This document shows, piece by piece, positions 1-5,889 of a stretch of 6,146 bases of DNA. The DNA comes from an uncultured Nitrospinaceae bacterium (GTDB lineage: Bacteria; Nitrospinota; Nitrospinia; Nitrospinales; VA-1). The first letter of the stretch is position 1. Each line of letters starts with the position of its first letter. Made by a program: the position numbers and the translations under genes. A model generated the notes under the pieces. The model worked only from the letters and a program-made list of their open reading frames with translations. It made no database searches and was not told where the DNA came from. The stretch spans positions 1 through 6,146 of the forward strand of contig CALJGH010000028.1 of NCBI GenBank assembly GCA_938073925.1, given 5' to 3'.

Positions 1-1
1 T

Positions 2-217
2 CTAAACATTTATTCCTGGGTATTTATTGAAAAGAACTGGATAGAGTTAGTTAGAGCTTCTTATCAAAACTTAAAGAAATTACATAAGTCAAAAAGCACA
101 CCTTCTTTTTGGATTATGTCAAAAAAGCATTGGCTTCCAACAATCTCTAAAAACAATACAAACCATTATAAAAAAAGGCGCTCACGAAATTTCCTGACAA
201 AACTAAAAATGGCATAG
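2..217 (+). CDS. 3' end of an unrecognised protein gene (partial at left edge)
   Basis: A frame stays open for 71 codons from the left edge to a TAG at 215-217, which is unlikely by chance in DNA this AT-rich. The visible product begins LNIYSWVFIEKNWIELVRAS, with regularly spaced aromatic and hydrophobic residues like a real protein. It ends in a strongly basic tail (HYKKRRSRNFLTKLKMA). No start is visible except an internal ATG at codon 39 that has no good ribosome binding site, so the gene most likely begins outside the window. The family is not recognised and no function is proposed. The stop overlaps a weak AT-rich hairpin that could end the transcript. The alternative is a chance open frame. 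Confidence 0.45.
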   Translation, partial: LNIYSWVFIEKNWIELVRASYQNLKKLHKSKSTPSFWIMSKKHWLPTISKNNTNHYKKRRSRNFLTKLKMA

Positions 218-241
218 GTTTTGCTAGTTAAAAACTAAACC
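217..241 (+). terminator. weak AT-rich hairpin after the left-edge gene
   Basis: GGTT (217-220) pairs with AACC (238-241), and TAGTT (225-229) pairs with AACTA (233-237) around an AAA loop. A four-base bulge TTGC lies on one side. A short T-rich run follows at 247-250. The stem is AT-rich and interrupted, so it would be a poor intrinsic terminator; its position right at the preceding stop codon is the main support. Confidence 0.25.
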
Positions 242-276
242 ATTAATTTTCTAACAAAATCGGGGAGTTTCCAGAC

Positions 277-675
277 ATGGATTCATTTTTTGAAAAAGAA
301 TATGAAAACTTAAACGATGCCATTTTAAAGGCTATTGTTTCTTCTAAAGAAATTCAGAAAATACTTGTAAAACTTAAGGAGCAAGAAGAAATCGACAATA
401 TGGCAGTTCTAAACCTTTTCCTCAGCCTGGATGAGTTGTACGAAATGATTTCTGAAAAGGACAATAATTCCATCTCATATAAACTGGAGCCTGTGGAATC
501 GAAACAATCTGCGGATAAGGATAAAGAAACCAAGAAAAAGACTCCCTCACCTATCAAAAGTGGAAATATTATCGATGGAAAAGCGTTGACCGTAAATGAG
601 ACACTTTTTGAAAATTTTTATCAGGGAAGATTTAACGAGGAGACTTGGGTAAAGAAGGCGCGCATCCGGCTATAA
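277..675 (+). CDS. unrecognised 132-residue charged helical protein
   Basis: The family is not recognised. The ATG at 277 is preceded by GGGGAG at 262-267 with a 9-base spacer, a credible ribosome binding site. Residues 1-65 look helical and acidic, with a regular hydrophobic pattern (AILKAIVSSKEIQKILVKL, then NLFLSLDELYEMI). Residues about 66-95 form a hydrophilic, lysine- and proline-containing linker. Residues 96-132 form a short C-terminal segment rich in aromatic residues and ending KKARIRL. There is no signal peptide or membrane segment, so a cytoplasmic protein is likely. It could be a small adaptor or interaction protein with two ordered parts joined by a flexible linker, which is inference from composition only. 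The gene converges on the minus-strand radical SAM operon, with 25 bases between the stops. Confidence 0.7.
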   Translation: MDSFFEKEYENLNDAILKAIVSSKEIQKILVKLKEQEEIDNMAVLNLFLSLDELYEMISEKDNNSISYKLEPVESKQSADKDKETKKKTPSPIKSGNIIDGKALTVNETLFENFYQGRFNEETWVKKARIRL

Positions 676-691
676 TTTTTTTATCGCCGGA
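665..691. terminator. possible stem-loop between convergent genes
   Basis: TCCGGC at 665-670 pairs with GCCGGA at 686-691, a perfect 6-bp stem around a 15-base loop that contains the only long T run (675-682). It lies between two convergent stop codons, where a bidirectional terminator would be expected. However, neither strand has a T tract directly after the stem, so it is not a classical intrinsic terminator. Confidence 0.25.
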
Positions 692-700
692 ACCTTTGAA

Positions 701-883
701 CTAATTTTTGAATATTTTGGAATCACAAGAGATATACTTTATCTGTTTTAATGGAACAACAAAAATTTCATCGGCGGTGGTAACTTCAAATAACTCCAAG
801 TCATCACTTAAACCATGCTTTTCCGTGGTTTCCAATACCAATTCTTGTCCATCCACAAATACAATTTTTAATCTGTACTGCAT
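701..883 (-). CDS. small beta-rich hypothetical protein, 60 residues
   Basis: The start is set at the ATG at 883: AGGG at 891-894 on the coding strand lies 7 bases upstream. A GTG at 913 would add ten residues and also has an AGGG nearby, but the natural first beta strand begins at MQYRLKIVFVDGQ. The product alternates short hydrophobic strands (YRLKIVFV, QELVLET, LELFEVTT, EIFVVPL, IKYISC), suggesting a small beta barrel or sheet. The ending VPLKQIKYISC resembles small bacterial proteins whose last strands carry a VPxxxVKYI-like pattern; this is recalled family likeness, not a search. It lies 60 bases downstream of the radical SAM gene on the same strand and is probably the last gene of that operon. 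Function unknown. Confidence 0.65.
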   Translation of the reverse strand: MQYRLKIVFVDGQELVLETTEKHGLSDDLELFEVTTADEIFVVPLKQIKYISCDSKIFKN

Positions 884-943
884 TTCAATTCCCTTTCTAT
901 GAAACGGGGTCACCTGAATGCCCTTATTCCGTTCTATAATAAA

Positions 944-2155
944 TCAGTTAGGGTGAGCCACACTCTCAAATTTTTTCGACAAGGGATTATTAAGATAATC
1001 CTCAACGTAGTTTTTCAAGTACCCTTTTTCATACAGTTTTTTATTTGAAAGTGCCGAGTTTACTTTGTGAAGCACTTTAAAACGAACTCGTGGAAACTGC
1101 TCTTTAAACTCATCAAACGACCTTCCGGAAATATCTCTCTCATCATTGGAGGATTTTTCCATTATAACCTGAGGTAAATGAATCACTCTCTGATTGGTAA
1201 TCCTCTTTGCCACATCATCAAAGGTAAGCAGGGTTGTGCAATTCGAATCCCCTCCCAGAGTGTCATTGGGAACATACAGAAAACGTGCTCGCCCTCGTCT
1301 AAACAAAGTTAAAATTCTATGGACGTTTCCTGCCATAACAATCCAGTCCTTTTTCTCCAGTTCACAGGCATCAAAGGTTTTTATAATTTTATTCCTGTTC
1401 AAAAAAGCGGTGATGTCTGACTCGGTATGAATCATTTGCACATTTGGCAAATTCATATCATAAATTTTCCTAGCTTCATCAGGCAAAAACCTTTTCCCTT
1501 GTCGCATCACTTTAGTCGTATCAGCATCGATATATTTCAAGGGAGTAAGACACCCCATCCAAAGCAAACAGTCTTTATTGATATCTGAAATTTTCTTTGC
1601 ATCCTCAGACATAGACCCTGGACCAAAAGAGTAAAAGTTCGCAGAGGTCACAGCGGGCCCATCCAGAACCGCCAACACCTGTTTGACTGAAGGCCCTTTA
1701 GGCATTAATTGTTCCCGGTAGGAACCCAGGGTAATTACAGACAATTCAAAATTGATACGACCGGGATATTTTTCAGCAAGTCGGTTGATCCTCGCCGGGT
1801 CAAAATAGCCCACCGAAAACATGGTGATTTTCTTATCCGTTTCCTCCAAAAACTCTTCAATCCAATCCATCGCTTTCGGGTGAAGAGCAAGGTCTGTCCA
1901 TTCCATGTATTCATTGCCACCTAGGATCCAAGATTCCGATTCACGGGTCGGGAAGGATCGAATTTCTTTGAATATAAATTCCCAATGCTCCTGCGTGGTT
2001 AAGGGAGTCTCAAAAGTCTTGCGGTAACTATGATCCATCTCATAGCAAAAGGTACATTTTACCGGGCAGGTTTTCCCGAGACTCAAGGGAATTTTTCTAT
2101 CCTTTATTTCTTTTCGAAAAACACTATATAGAAACTCCTGATCTTTGATCGACAT
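944..2155 (-). CDS. radical SAM protein with DUF512-like C-terminal region
   Basis: This is probably a radical S-adenosylmethionine enzyme, which would use a [4Fe-4S] cluster to cleave SAM and start radical chemistry; the substrate is unknown. The cluster motif CPVKCTFC (CX3CX2C) is present at Cys30, Cys34 and Cys37. It is followed by a glycine motif (ILGGNEYMEW, about 77-86) that probably matches the GGE segment of the SAM site, and by the expected series of alternating strands and helices to about residue 215. The C-terminal part (about 270-365) has VPNDTLGG, TLLTFDDVAKRI and VIHLPQVIMEK. These match in order the VxNxxFG / GLLTGxDL / LPxxML landmarks of DUF512, the domain found after the radical SAM core in a PDZ-radical SAM family. 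No PDZ domain precedes the core here. Extra cysteines are at 196, 202, 264 and 306. The start ATG lies 4 bases after the TPR gene stop, so translation is probably coupled; AAGGA upstream lies inside the end of that gene. Confidence 0.85.
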   Translation of the reverse strand: MSIKDQEFLYSVFRKEIKDRKIPLSLGKTCPVKCTFCYEMDHSYRKTFETPLTTQEHWEFIFKEIRSFPTRESESWILGGNEYMEWTDLALHPKAMDWIEEFLEETDKKITMFSVGYFDPARINRLAEKYPGRINFELSVITLGSYREQLMPKGPSVKQVLAVLDGPAVTSANFYSFGPGSMSEDAKKISDINKDCLLWMGCLTPLKYIDADTTKVMRQGKRFLPDEARKIYDMNLPNVQMIHTESDITAFLNRNKIIKTFDACELEKKDWIVMAGNVHRILTLFRRGRARFLYVPNDTLGGDSNCTTLLTFDDVAKRITNQRVIHLPQVIMEKSSNDERDISGRSFDEFKEQFPRVRFKVLHKVNSALSNKKLYEKGYLKNYVEDYLNNPLSKKFESVAHPN

Positions 2156-2159
2156 ATCG

Positions 2160-2489
2160 CTACCAGTCCTTAAAGGCGTTCGTCAATGAATCATCAATGG
2201 GCACTTCCTGTTTTTGATCTTCATCTAATCCGTGAATCATTTCATTAAGGTGCACCGCCGCACAACCCATATAGGCAATGCTTTCCTGCTGCAACTTAAA
2301 GTTTCCCCCTTTTAGCTTTGTCTCAAGCTCACTTATATGCTGTTCATCAAAGGGATGGATCATTGCAGATTTTTTGAATGCCGCAATAGCCTCTTTAAAG
2401 TTTTTAGCTTCATGCTCGGTGATACCAGTTCTCAAACTATCCTGAGCATCTCTCACTTCATCAACTGTTATAGGATATTTTTCTGTCAT
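2160..2489 (-). CDS. TPR-like small protein, 109 residues
   Basis: The start is the ATG at 2489, because AGAGG sits 6 bases upstream (2496-2500). The longer frame from a TTG at 2567 has no comparable site. Residues about 22-50 form one recognisable tetratricopeptide-like helix pair: a Gly, then FKEAIAAFKKSAMIHPFD, with the usual Ala positions and a Pro after the second helix. A second helical segment (SIAYMGCAAVHLNEMI, about 70-85) could be a divergent second unit. The acidic tail ends in FKDW. There is no signal peptide, so it is likely cytoplasmic. TPR units mediate protein-protein contact. Lying directly upstream of and coupled to the radical SAM gene, it may act as a partner or scaffold for that enzyme or its substrate, which is inference. 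Confidence 0.75.
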   Translation of the reverse strand: MTEKYPITVDEVRDAQDSLRTGITEHEAKNFKEAIAAFKKSAMIHPFDEQHISELETKLKGGNFKLQQESIAYMGCAAVHLNEMIHGLDEDQKQEVPIDDSLTNAFKDW

Positions 2490-2495
2490 TTCCTT

Positions 2496-2500
2496 CCTCT
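2496..2500 (-). promoter_or_regulatory. ribosome binding site deciding the TPR gene start
   Basis: The coding strand reads AGAGG followed by six bases and the ATG at 2489. This strong site is the reason for rejecting the longer in-frame start at 2567. Confidence 0.65.
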
Positions 2501-2597
2501 CTTTTACTTCACAACCAAAAAGAAAAAGTTTGATCGGGAAAACAAAAGGTGCTAAATCCCAGACCAAACCATCACTTTTTAATCATCTTGTCATATT

Positions 2598-2624
2598 CTT
2601 ATAATGATGCTGACTTGATGTAAA
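2598..2624 (-). promoter_or_regulatory. possible promoter of the TPR / radical SAM operon
   Basis: On the minus strand TTTACA (2619-2624) and TATAAG (2598-2603) each match five of six bases of the sigma-70 boxes, separated by 15 bases, which is shorter than the usual 17. Transcription would start near 2591, giving a leader of about 100 bases before the ATG at 2489. It lies between the lipoprotein terminator and the operon, where a promoter is needed. Confidence 0.35.
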
Positions 2625-2753
2625 TTAGTGGAGTATTGTAGCATTCCTAGAACGGGAACTGTCAAGGTATTAGAAAGTTTGCGAGGGGTTTCTCAAAGAC
2701 AGGAGCGGGGAGATGAACAGAAAAAATGCAAACAGTAACACACATAAGGAAAA

Positions 2754-2766
2754 GCCTTCAAAAGGC
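2754..2766 (-). terminator. second, overlapping terminator hairpin
   Basis: On the minus strand GCCTT and AAGGC form a 5-bp stem with a 3-base loop, followed by TTTT at 2750-2753. Its upstream arm uses the last three bases of the larger hairpin at 2764-2784, so the two structures cannot both form fully. It is likely a back-up or alternative terminator for the lipoprotein gene. Confidence 0.4.
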
Positions 2767-2784
2767 GGGGAACAATTCCCCGCC
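2764..2784 (-). terminator. strong intrinsic terminator of the lipoprotein gene
   Basis: On the minus strand GGCGGGGAA and TTCCCCGCC form a perfect 9-bp, GC-rich stem with a 3-base loop, followed directly by TTTT at 2760-2763. It lies 33 bases after the lipoprotein stop codon and would insulate the TPR operon downstream. The + strand has no T run after the stem, so it works in one direction only. Confidence 0.85.
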
Positions 2785-2816
2785 ATCCAAATGAATTCAG
2801 CTAAAAAATAGACTGA

Positions 2817-2945
2817 TTAATGCTTTTTCTCAACACCCTCAGGTGCATACTGGTGACCTTCACCGTTAAAATTTGACTCCATCGAACAAGAAGACAAAAC
2901 CAACATCAGCGAAACCCAAATAAATGAAACTACCAACTTTTTCAT
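2817..2945 (-). CDS. very small predicted lipoprotein, 42 residues
   Basis: The product starts MKKLVVSF, continues through a hydrophobic segment (about 4-18), and reaches the lipobox LSSC with Cys20 as the lipidation site. Cleavage by signal peptidase II would leave a mature peptide of only 23 residues, CSMESNFNGEG followed by HQYAPEGVEKKH, which is hydrophilic with no clear fold. The ATG at 2945 has AGGAG 8 bases upstream (2954-2958), and the gene has its own strong terminator, so it is a complete single-gene transcription unit. The family is not recognised. It is presumably anchored in the inner or outer membrane facing the periplasm. It resembles the short lipoproteins of Gram-negative genomes that annotation often misses. 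The tiny mature part suggests a structural, signalling or toxin-like peptide role rather than an enzyme, which is inference. Confidence 0.8.
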   Translation of the reverse strand: MKKLVVSFIWVSLMLVLSSCSMESNFNGEGHQYAPEGVEKKH

Positions 2946-2970
2946 CCAGCTCTCTCCTCTCAAAAAGATT

Positions 2971-3004
2971 TAATCCCAGCCAAAACTGCGCTTAGCTGGA
3001 ATTA
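2971..3004 (-). promoter_or_regulatory. stem-loop in the lipoprotein mRNA leader
   Basis: On the minus strand TAATTCCAGC and GCTGGGATTA pair over ten positions, one being a G-U wobble in RNA, around a 14-base loop. On the + strand that position would be a C-A mismatch, so the fold suits the minus transcript. AATCTTTTT follows directly, giving an attenuator-like arrangement 13 bases before the ribosome binding site. It may equally be a protective 5' hairpin. Confidence 0.45.
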
Positions 3005-3013
3005 CCGTATGTT

Positions 3014-3042
3014 TTTTTAGCAATTTTTGCACAATAATTCAA
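3014..3042 (-). promoter_or_regulatory. possible promoter of the lipoprotein gene
   Basis: On the minus strand TTGAAT (3037-3042) and TAAAAA (3014-3019) are separated by 17 bases, each matching four of six consensus positions. The implied start near 3007 would place the leader stem-loop at the very 5' end of the transcript. In such AT-rich sequence weak matches occur by chance. Confidence 0.3.
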
Positions 3043-3111
3043 TTTTTTTTTAAGAGTTTCCCCTTACAATAGGAAATATTACCCTACAGAGGGGCCTAAT
3101 CTTTATATTAC

Positions 3112-3117
3112 AAGGTG
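3112..3117 (+). promoter_or_regulatory. ribosome binding site deciding the biotin ligase start
   Basis: AAGGTG lies 6 bases before a TTG at 3124. The same bases contain the GTG at 3115 that a longest-frame rule would pick, but that GTG has no upstream Shine-Dalgarno at a proper distance. The site therefore favours TTG. Confidence 0.5.
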
Positions 3118-3123
3118 TTCCAT

Positions 3124-3912
3124 TTGACTAAATCATCGGATATTGATCTGACAGTTCTGCAAAATAGCCCCTCTCCTGAAAGTAGGAAGTGGTATTTTCT
3201 TCCCGAAACCGATTCCACCAACGCCGAAGTCATCCGCCGCCTTTCAAGCCATCCATCAGAAGAAGGGTTGGTAGTCATAGCAGATTGCCAAACAGGAGGT
3301 AAAGGTCGTTCGGGGAGAGTCTGGCATTCCGCACCCGGAACTGGAATCTACCTCTCAATGTTGATCCAGCCTAATTTTTCTTCAGAGCGAATACCTATTG
3401 TCACCTTAATGGCTGGCCTTGCAGCCGCCATAGCTGTGAACGAGTTTATCCCTCAACCCGCGCAACTAAAATGGCCCAATGATCTTTTGCTCAACAATAA
3501 AAAAATTGCCGGTGTTCTATGTGAATACTATGCCACAAAAGTTCCTGCGGTAATCATCGGCATCGGTATCAACGTGAATCACACCCAGTTCCCTGATGAC
3601 ATCAAAGATATCGCAACCTCACTCAAACTTGAATCTGGCCTTGAAACAAACCGCACCACATTGATCAAGCAGTTGGTAACACAATTTGATTTTCAGTACA
3701 GCGAATTAAAAAATAATAAAATCCAAGCACTCATCGACAATTGGACTCGTCACTCCGACCTGTTCGGAAAATCCATCATCATCAGTAAGGGGGATCAAAG
3801 CATCACCGGCAAGGCCGTAAGATTAGACAACCTGGGAAGGCTCGTCGTACTCAATGAATCGGGAAAGGAAATCGTTCTGGATTCTGGAGAAGTCCGTATA
3901 CAGAGGAAATAA
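3124..3912 (+). CDS. birA: biotin-[acetyl-CoA-carboxylase] ligase, monofunctional (class I)
   Basis: It joins biotin to ATP to form biotinyl-AMP and transfers it to the lysine of biotin carrier domains such as that of acetyl-CoA carboxylase, in the cytoplasm. With the TTG start at 3124 the protein has 262 residues. Visible motifs are ETDSTN (28-33), the biotin/AMP-binding loop GGKGRSGRVW (58-67), the catalytic KWPND (116-120), IAGVLCE (128-134) and GIGINVN (146-152). About 213-262 forms the small C-terminal SH3-like domain (LGRLVVLNESGKEIVL). The N-terminal helix-turn-helix of bifunctional BirA is absent: only about 22 residues precede the catalytic domain, so it should not repress biotin genes itself. 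A GTG at 3115 would add three residues but lacks a ribosome binding site. TACAAT at 3065-3070 may be its -10 box, with no clear -35. The gene stands alone on the + strand. Confidence 0.95.
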   Translation: MTKSSDIDLTVLQNSPSPESRKWYFLPETDSTNAEVIRRLSSHPSEEGLVVIADCQTGGKGRSGRVWHSAPGTGIYLSMLIQPNFSSERIPIVTLMAGLAAAIAVNEFIPQPAQLKWPNDLLLNNKKIAGVLCEYYATKVPAVIIGIGINVNHTQFPDDIKDIATSLKLESGLETNRTTLIKQLVTQFDFQYSELKNNKIQALIDNWTRHSDLFGKSIIISKGDQSITGKAVRLDNLGRLVVLNESGKEIVLDSGEVRIQRK

Positions 3913-5034
3913 TTATTCTAGCAAGTGGAGCAGGTTGCCCGCTGCATAAGCGCGAATGGCCTCTTTCGGATCTTTCAACATCGTCACCAGCAAAGGAAAT
4001 GCTTCGGGTCCGCCCATCATCCCTACCCCTCTTACAGCGGCAGTACGCACGCGGGAATGAGAATCCAGCAAAGCCGCAGTCAATATCCGTAGCCTTTGTG
4101 GGATAGGAGTTTTCCCCAGCACTCGGGCCATCGAACTTCGCACCTTAAAATCTTCATGGCTCAACAACTCATCAAACACCACCTGGCACGAATCCGACCC
4201 AATTCGATTAAGAGCCACCGCCGCAGATAGTTTTGTCAATCCATCTTCATCTGCGCATAAGGGAATTAAATCTGCTTCCGCTTCCTTGAGGTTACTCATC
4301 GCCATGGCAGCTGCCTGACGAACAGAAGGGTTAGTATGTTTTGCCAACGCATTCAGCTTCGGCAACATATCCAAAGTTGCCTTTCCTTCAAGAGCCTTGA
4401 GACTGTAAAAAATCATCTCTGCCTCAGAATGATCGAATAATTTGACGAGATGAGGCAATACCTCCTTGCTGCCTATCTTGCCAAGATGCCCAATGGCCTG
4501 GTAACGACGGTCAGGGATCGGATGCGTCAGTGGGTCCAACACCTCTTTCATATAATTTTTTTTTCCAAGCTTGACCAATCCTGCAGAAGCCGCCAACTTC
4601 ATAGGCACATCGTAAGATTTTAGATAACCGCGAATTTCTTCTGCTACTTCTGGACCACCCTCATCCCCCAGTATTTCTACCGCCGCGCTCCTGACCCATA
4701 TATCAGTATCATTTGTAAGTTTGCGAGCCGCCGTAAGAACCGCCGTCCGCGAAATATTCTTTAACCCCTGCAAAGCAAATAAACGTGCCGTCGGATAATA
4801 ATCTTCAAGCCCTTTAGTCAGGAGCGGGATTAATTTAATATCATGAGATTCCCCTGCCGCCCTTAGTACCGCCGCGCGTACAAAAGAATTCTCATTCTTG
4901 TAAGTTTCTATTAATAACGTCTGACAGTCTTCACGAAGTTTTTGTAAAACACCTTCCGTCCCCGAATCGGCCAAGGCATAACCCTGAAAAACTAAAAAGA
5001 AAACCACTAATAAATAAATCCATTTTTTCAGCAT
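3913..5034 (-). CDS. exported HEAT-repeat protein
   Basis: The start is placed at the ATG at 5034; a TTG three codons upstream (5043) is possible, and neither has a good ribosome binding site. The N-terminus is a classical Sec signal peptide: MLKKW, a hydrophobic core to about residue 17, and a probable cut after ALA at 20-22, so the protein is periplasmic or outside the cell. From about residue 47 to 373 it is almost wholly a tandem array of about ten and a half units of roughly 31 residues, each two helices with an inner VRxxAAxxL-type helix (VRAAVLRAAG, VRSAAVEILG, VRQAAAMAMS, VRSSMARVLG, VRTAAVRGVG) and an acidic turn before the next unit. This matches bacterial HEAT/PBS-lyase-type solenoids, which bind proteins rather than catalyse. 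It follows the glycosyltransferase gene by 27 bases, so they probably share a transcript. Its partner is unknown. Confidence 0.85.
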   Translation of the reverse strand: MLKKWIYLLVVFFLVFQGYALADSGTEGVLQKLREDCQTLLIETYKNENSFVRAAVLRAAGESHDIKLIPLLTKGLEDYYPTARLFALQGLKNISRTAVLTAARKLTNDTDIWVRSAAVEILGDEGGPEVAEEIRGYLKSYDVPMKLAASAGLVKLGKKNYMKEVLDPLTHPIPDRRYQAIGHLGKIGSKEVLPHLVKLFDHSEAEMIFYSLKALEGKATLDMLPKLNALAKHTNPSVRQAAAMAMSNLKEAEADLIPLCADEDGLTKLSAAVALNRIGSDSCQVVFDELLSHEDFKVRSSMARVLGKTPIPQRLRILTAALLDSHSRVRTAAVRGVGMMGGPEAFPLLVTMLKDPKEAIRAYAAGNLLHLLE

Positions 5035-5061
5035 TTTTTTCAATCTATAAAATAGTCACAC

Positions 5062-5889
5062 TTACGAATAAGTAGCCACAAGATTCCTATAAACCTCAGC
5101 CTCTTCATTTTTATCTCTTTTTGCAAAACCTTGAATCAGAACACCGCTTTTTTCAATCAACATCTCAGTCACCCAACTCCGCTGTTCTGGATTCAGGTCA
5201 TCACCGCGCAAAAGTTTTTCCAGAGCATAAACCCGCCATCGATCCATCCCCCAGTATTTTCGTGATAACTGATCTTCATGTCCGCCGCGTTTGACGATCA
5301 ACTTATCGCTCAAAAATTTAAAAGGATAGCGTATCGCAATTCGTAGCCAAAGATCATAATCTTCACAAACCGGCATAGATTCATCAAAAACACCGACTTC
5401 GTCCAACAACGATTTACGCAGCATAACCGAAGAAGGGCTGACAATGCATAACGGCAAACATTGTTTGAAAATATCACCAGAATATTTCCGGTGCTTGTTC
5501 ATTTGATTAACGCGAACCCCATTACGAATCCATTTTTCATCGGTATAGACGGCCTGACACTCTGGGTGTCCCTGCATCCATTTCATCTGCGCTTCCAACT
5601 TACCCTCTTCCCATAAATCATCCGAGTCGAGAAAACAAATCAGCGATCCCCGAGCTTCTTCAATCCCTCTGTTTCTAGCATACGAAACTCCACGGTTCTC
5701 CCGCAAATGAATGACCCGGATATCAGAAAAATTTTTAAGCAGCTTTTGTGTATCGTCTGTGGAACCATCATCAACCACGATCAATTCAAAGCCGCTCTGG
5801 GTGAGAACCGAATGAATGGTCTCAGCTAGACAATAGGCTCTGTTGAAGGTTGGAATAATGACTGAAACCAAGGGCAGACCTCGAAACAT
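5062..5889 (-). CDS. family 2 (GT-A fold) glycosyltransferase
   Basis: It is predicted to transfer a sugar from a nucleotide-sugar donor to a glycan or lipid acceptor at the cytoplasmic face of the membrane. The GT2 signatures are present in order: VSVIIPTFNRAYCLAETI (8-25), VVDDGSTDDT (38-47), ENRGVSYARNRGI (64-76), the metal-binding FLDSDDLW (87-93, DxD at 88-90), the acceptor-side SPSSVMLRKSLLDEVG (151-166) and the probable catalytic-base region CEDYDLWLR (175-183). No transmembrane segment is seen. Its 275 residues are normal for a single-domain enzyme. The donor and acceptor cannot be told from sequence. The ATG at 5889 has a weak upstream site; a TTG six codons in has GAGGT six bases before it and is a real alternative start. 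It is the first gene of a two-gene unit with the HEAT-repeat protein. Confidence 0.92.
   Translation of the reverse strand: MFRGLPLVSVIIPTFNRAYCLAETIHSVLTQSGFELIVVDDGSTDDTQKLLKNFSDIRVIHLRENRGVSYARNRGIEEARGSLICFLDSDDLWEEGKLEAQMKWMQGHPECQAVYTDEKWIRNGVRVNQMNKHRKYSGDIFKQCLPLCIVSPSSVMLRKSLLDEVGVFDESMPVCEDYDLWLRIAIRYPFKFLSDKLIVKRGGHEDQLSRKYWGMDRWRVYALEKLLRGDDLNPEQRSWVTEMLIEKSGVLIQGFAKRDKNEEAEVYRNLVATYS

Noticed and set aside
884..913. Ten extra residues for the 60-residue protein from GTG at 913
   Set aside because: The ATG at 883 has an equally good ribosome site and starts directly at the first beta strand; the GTG remains a minor alternative.
1194..1924. Open frames on the opposite strand or in other frames within the radical SAM gene
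   Set aside because: They lie wholly inside a well-supported gene, show no recognisable motifs and read as shadows of its codon pattern.
2490..2567. Longer N-terminus for the TPR protein from TTG at 2567, containing a lipobox-like LFGC
   Set aside because: No ribosome binding site before the TTG, no typical basic N-terminus, and a strong AGAGG site precedes the internal ATG at 2489.
3115..3123. GTG at 3115 as the biotin ligase start
   Set aside because: No Shine-Dalgarno lies at a suitable distance; the GTG itself is part of the AAGGTG site serving the TTG at 3124.
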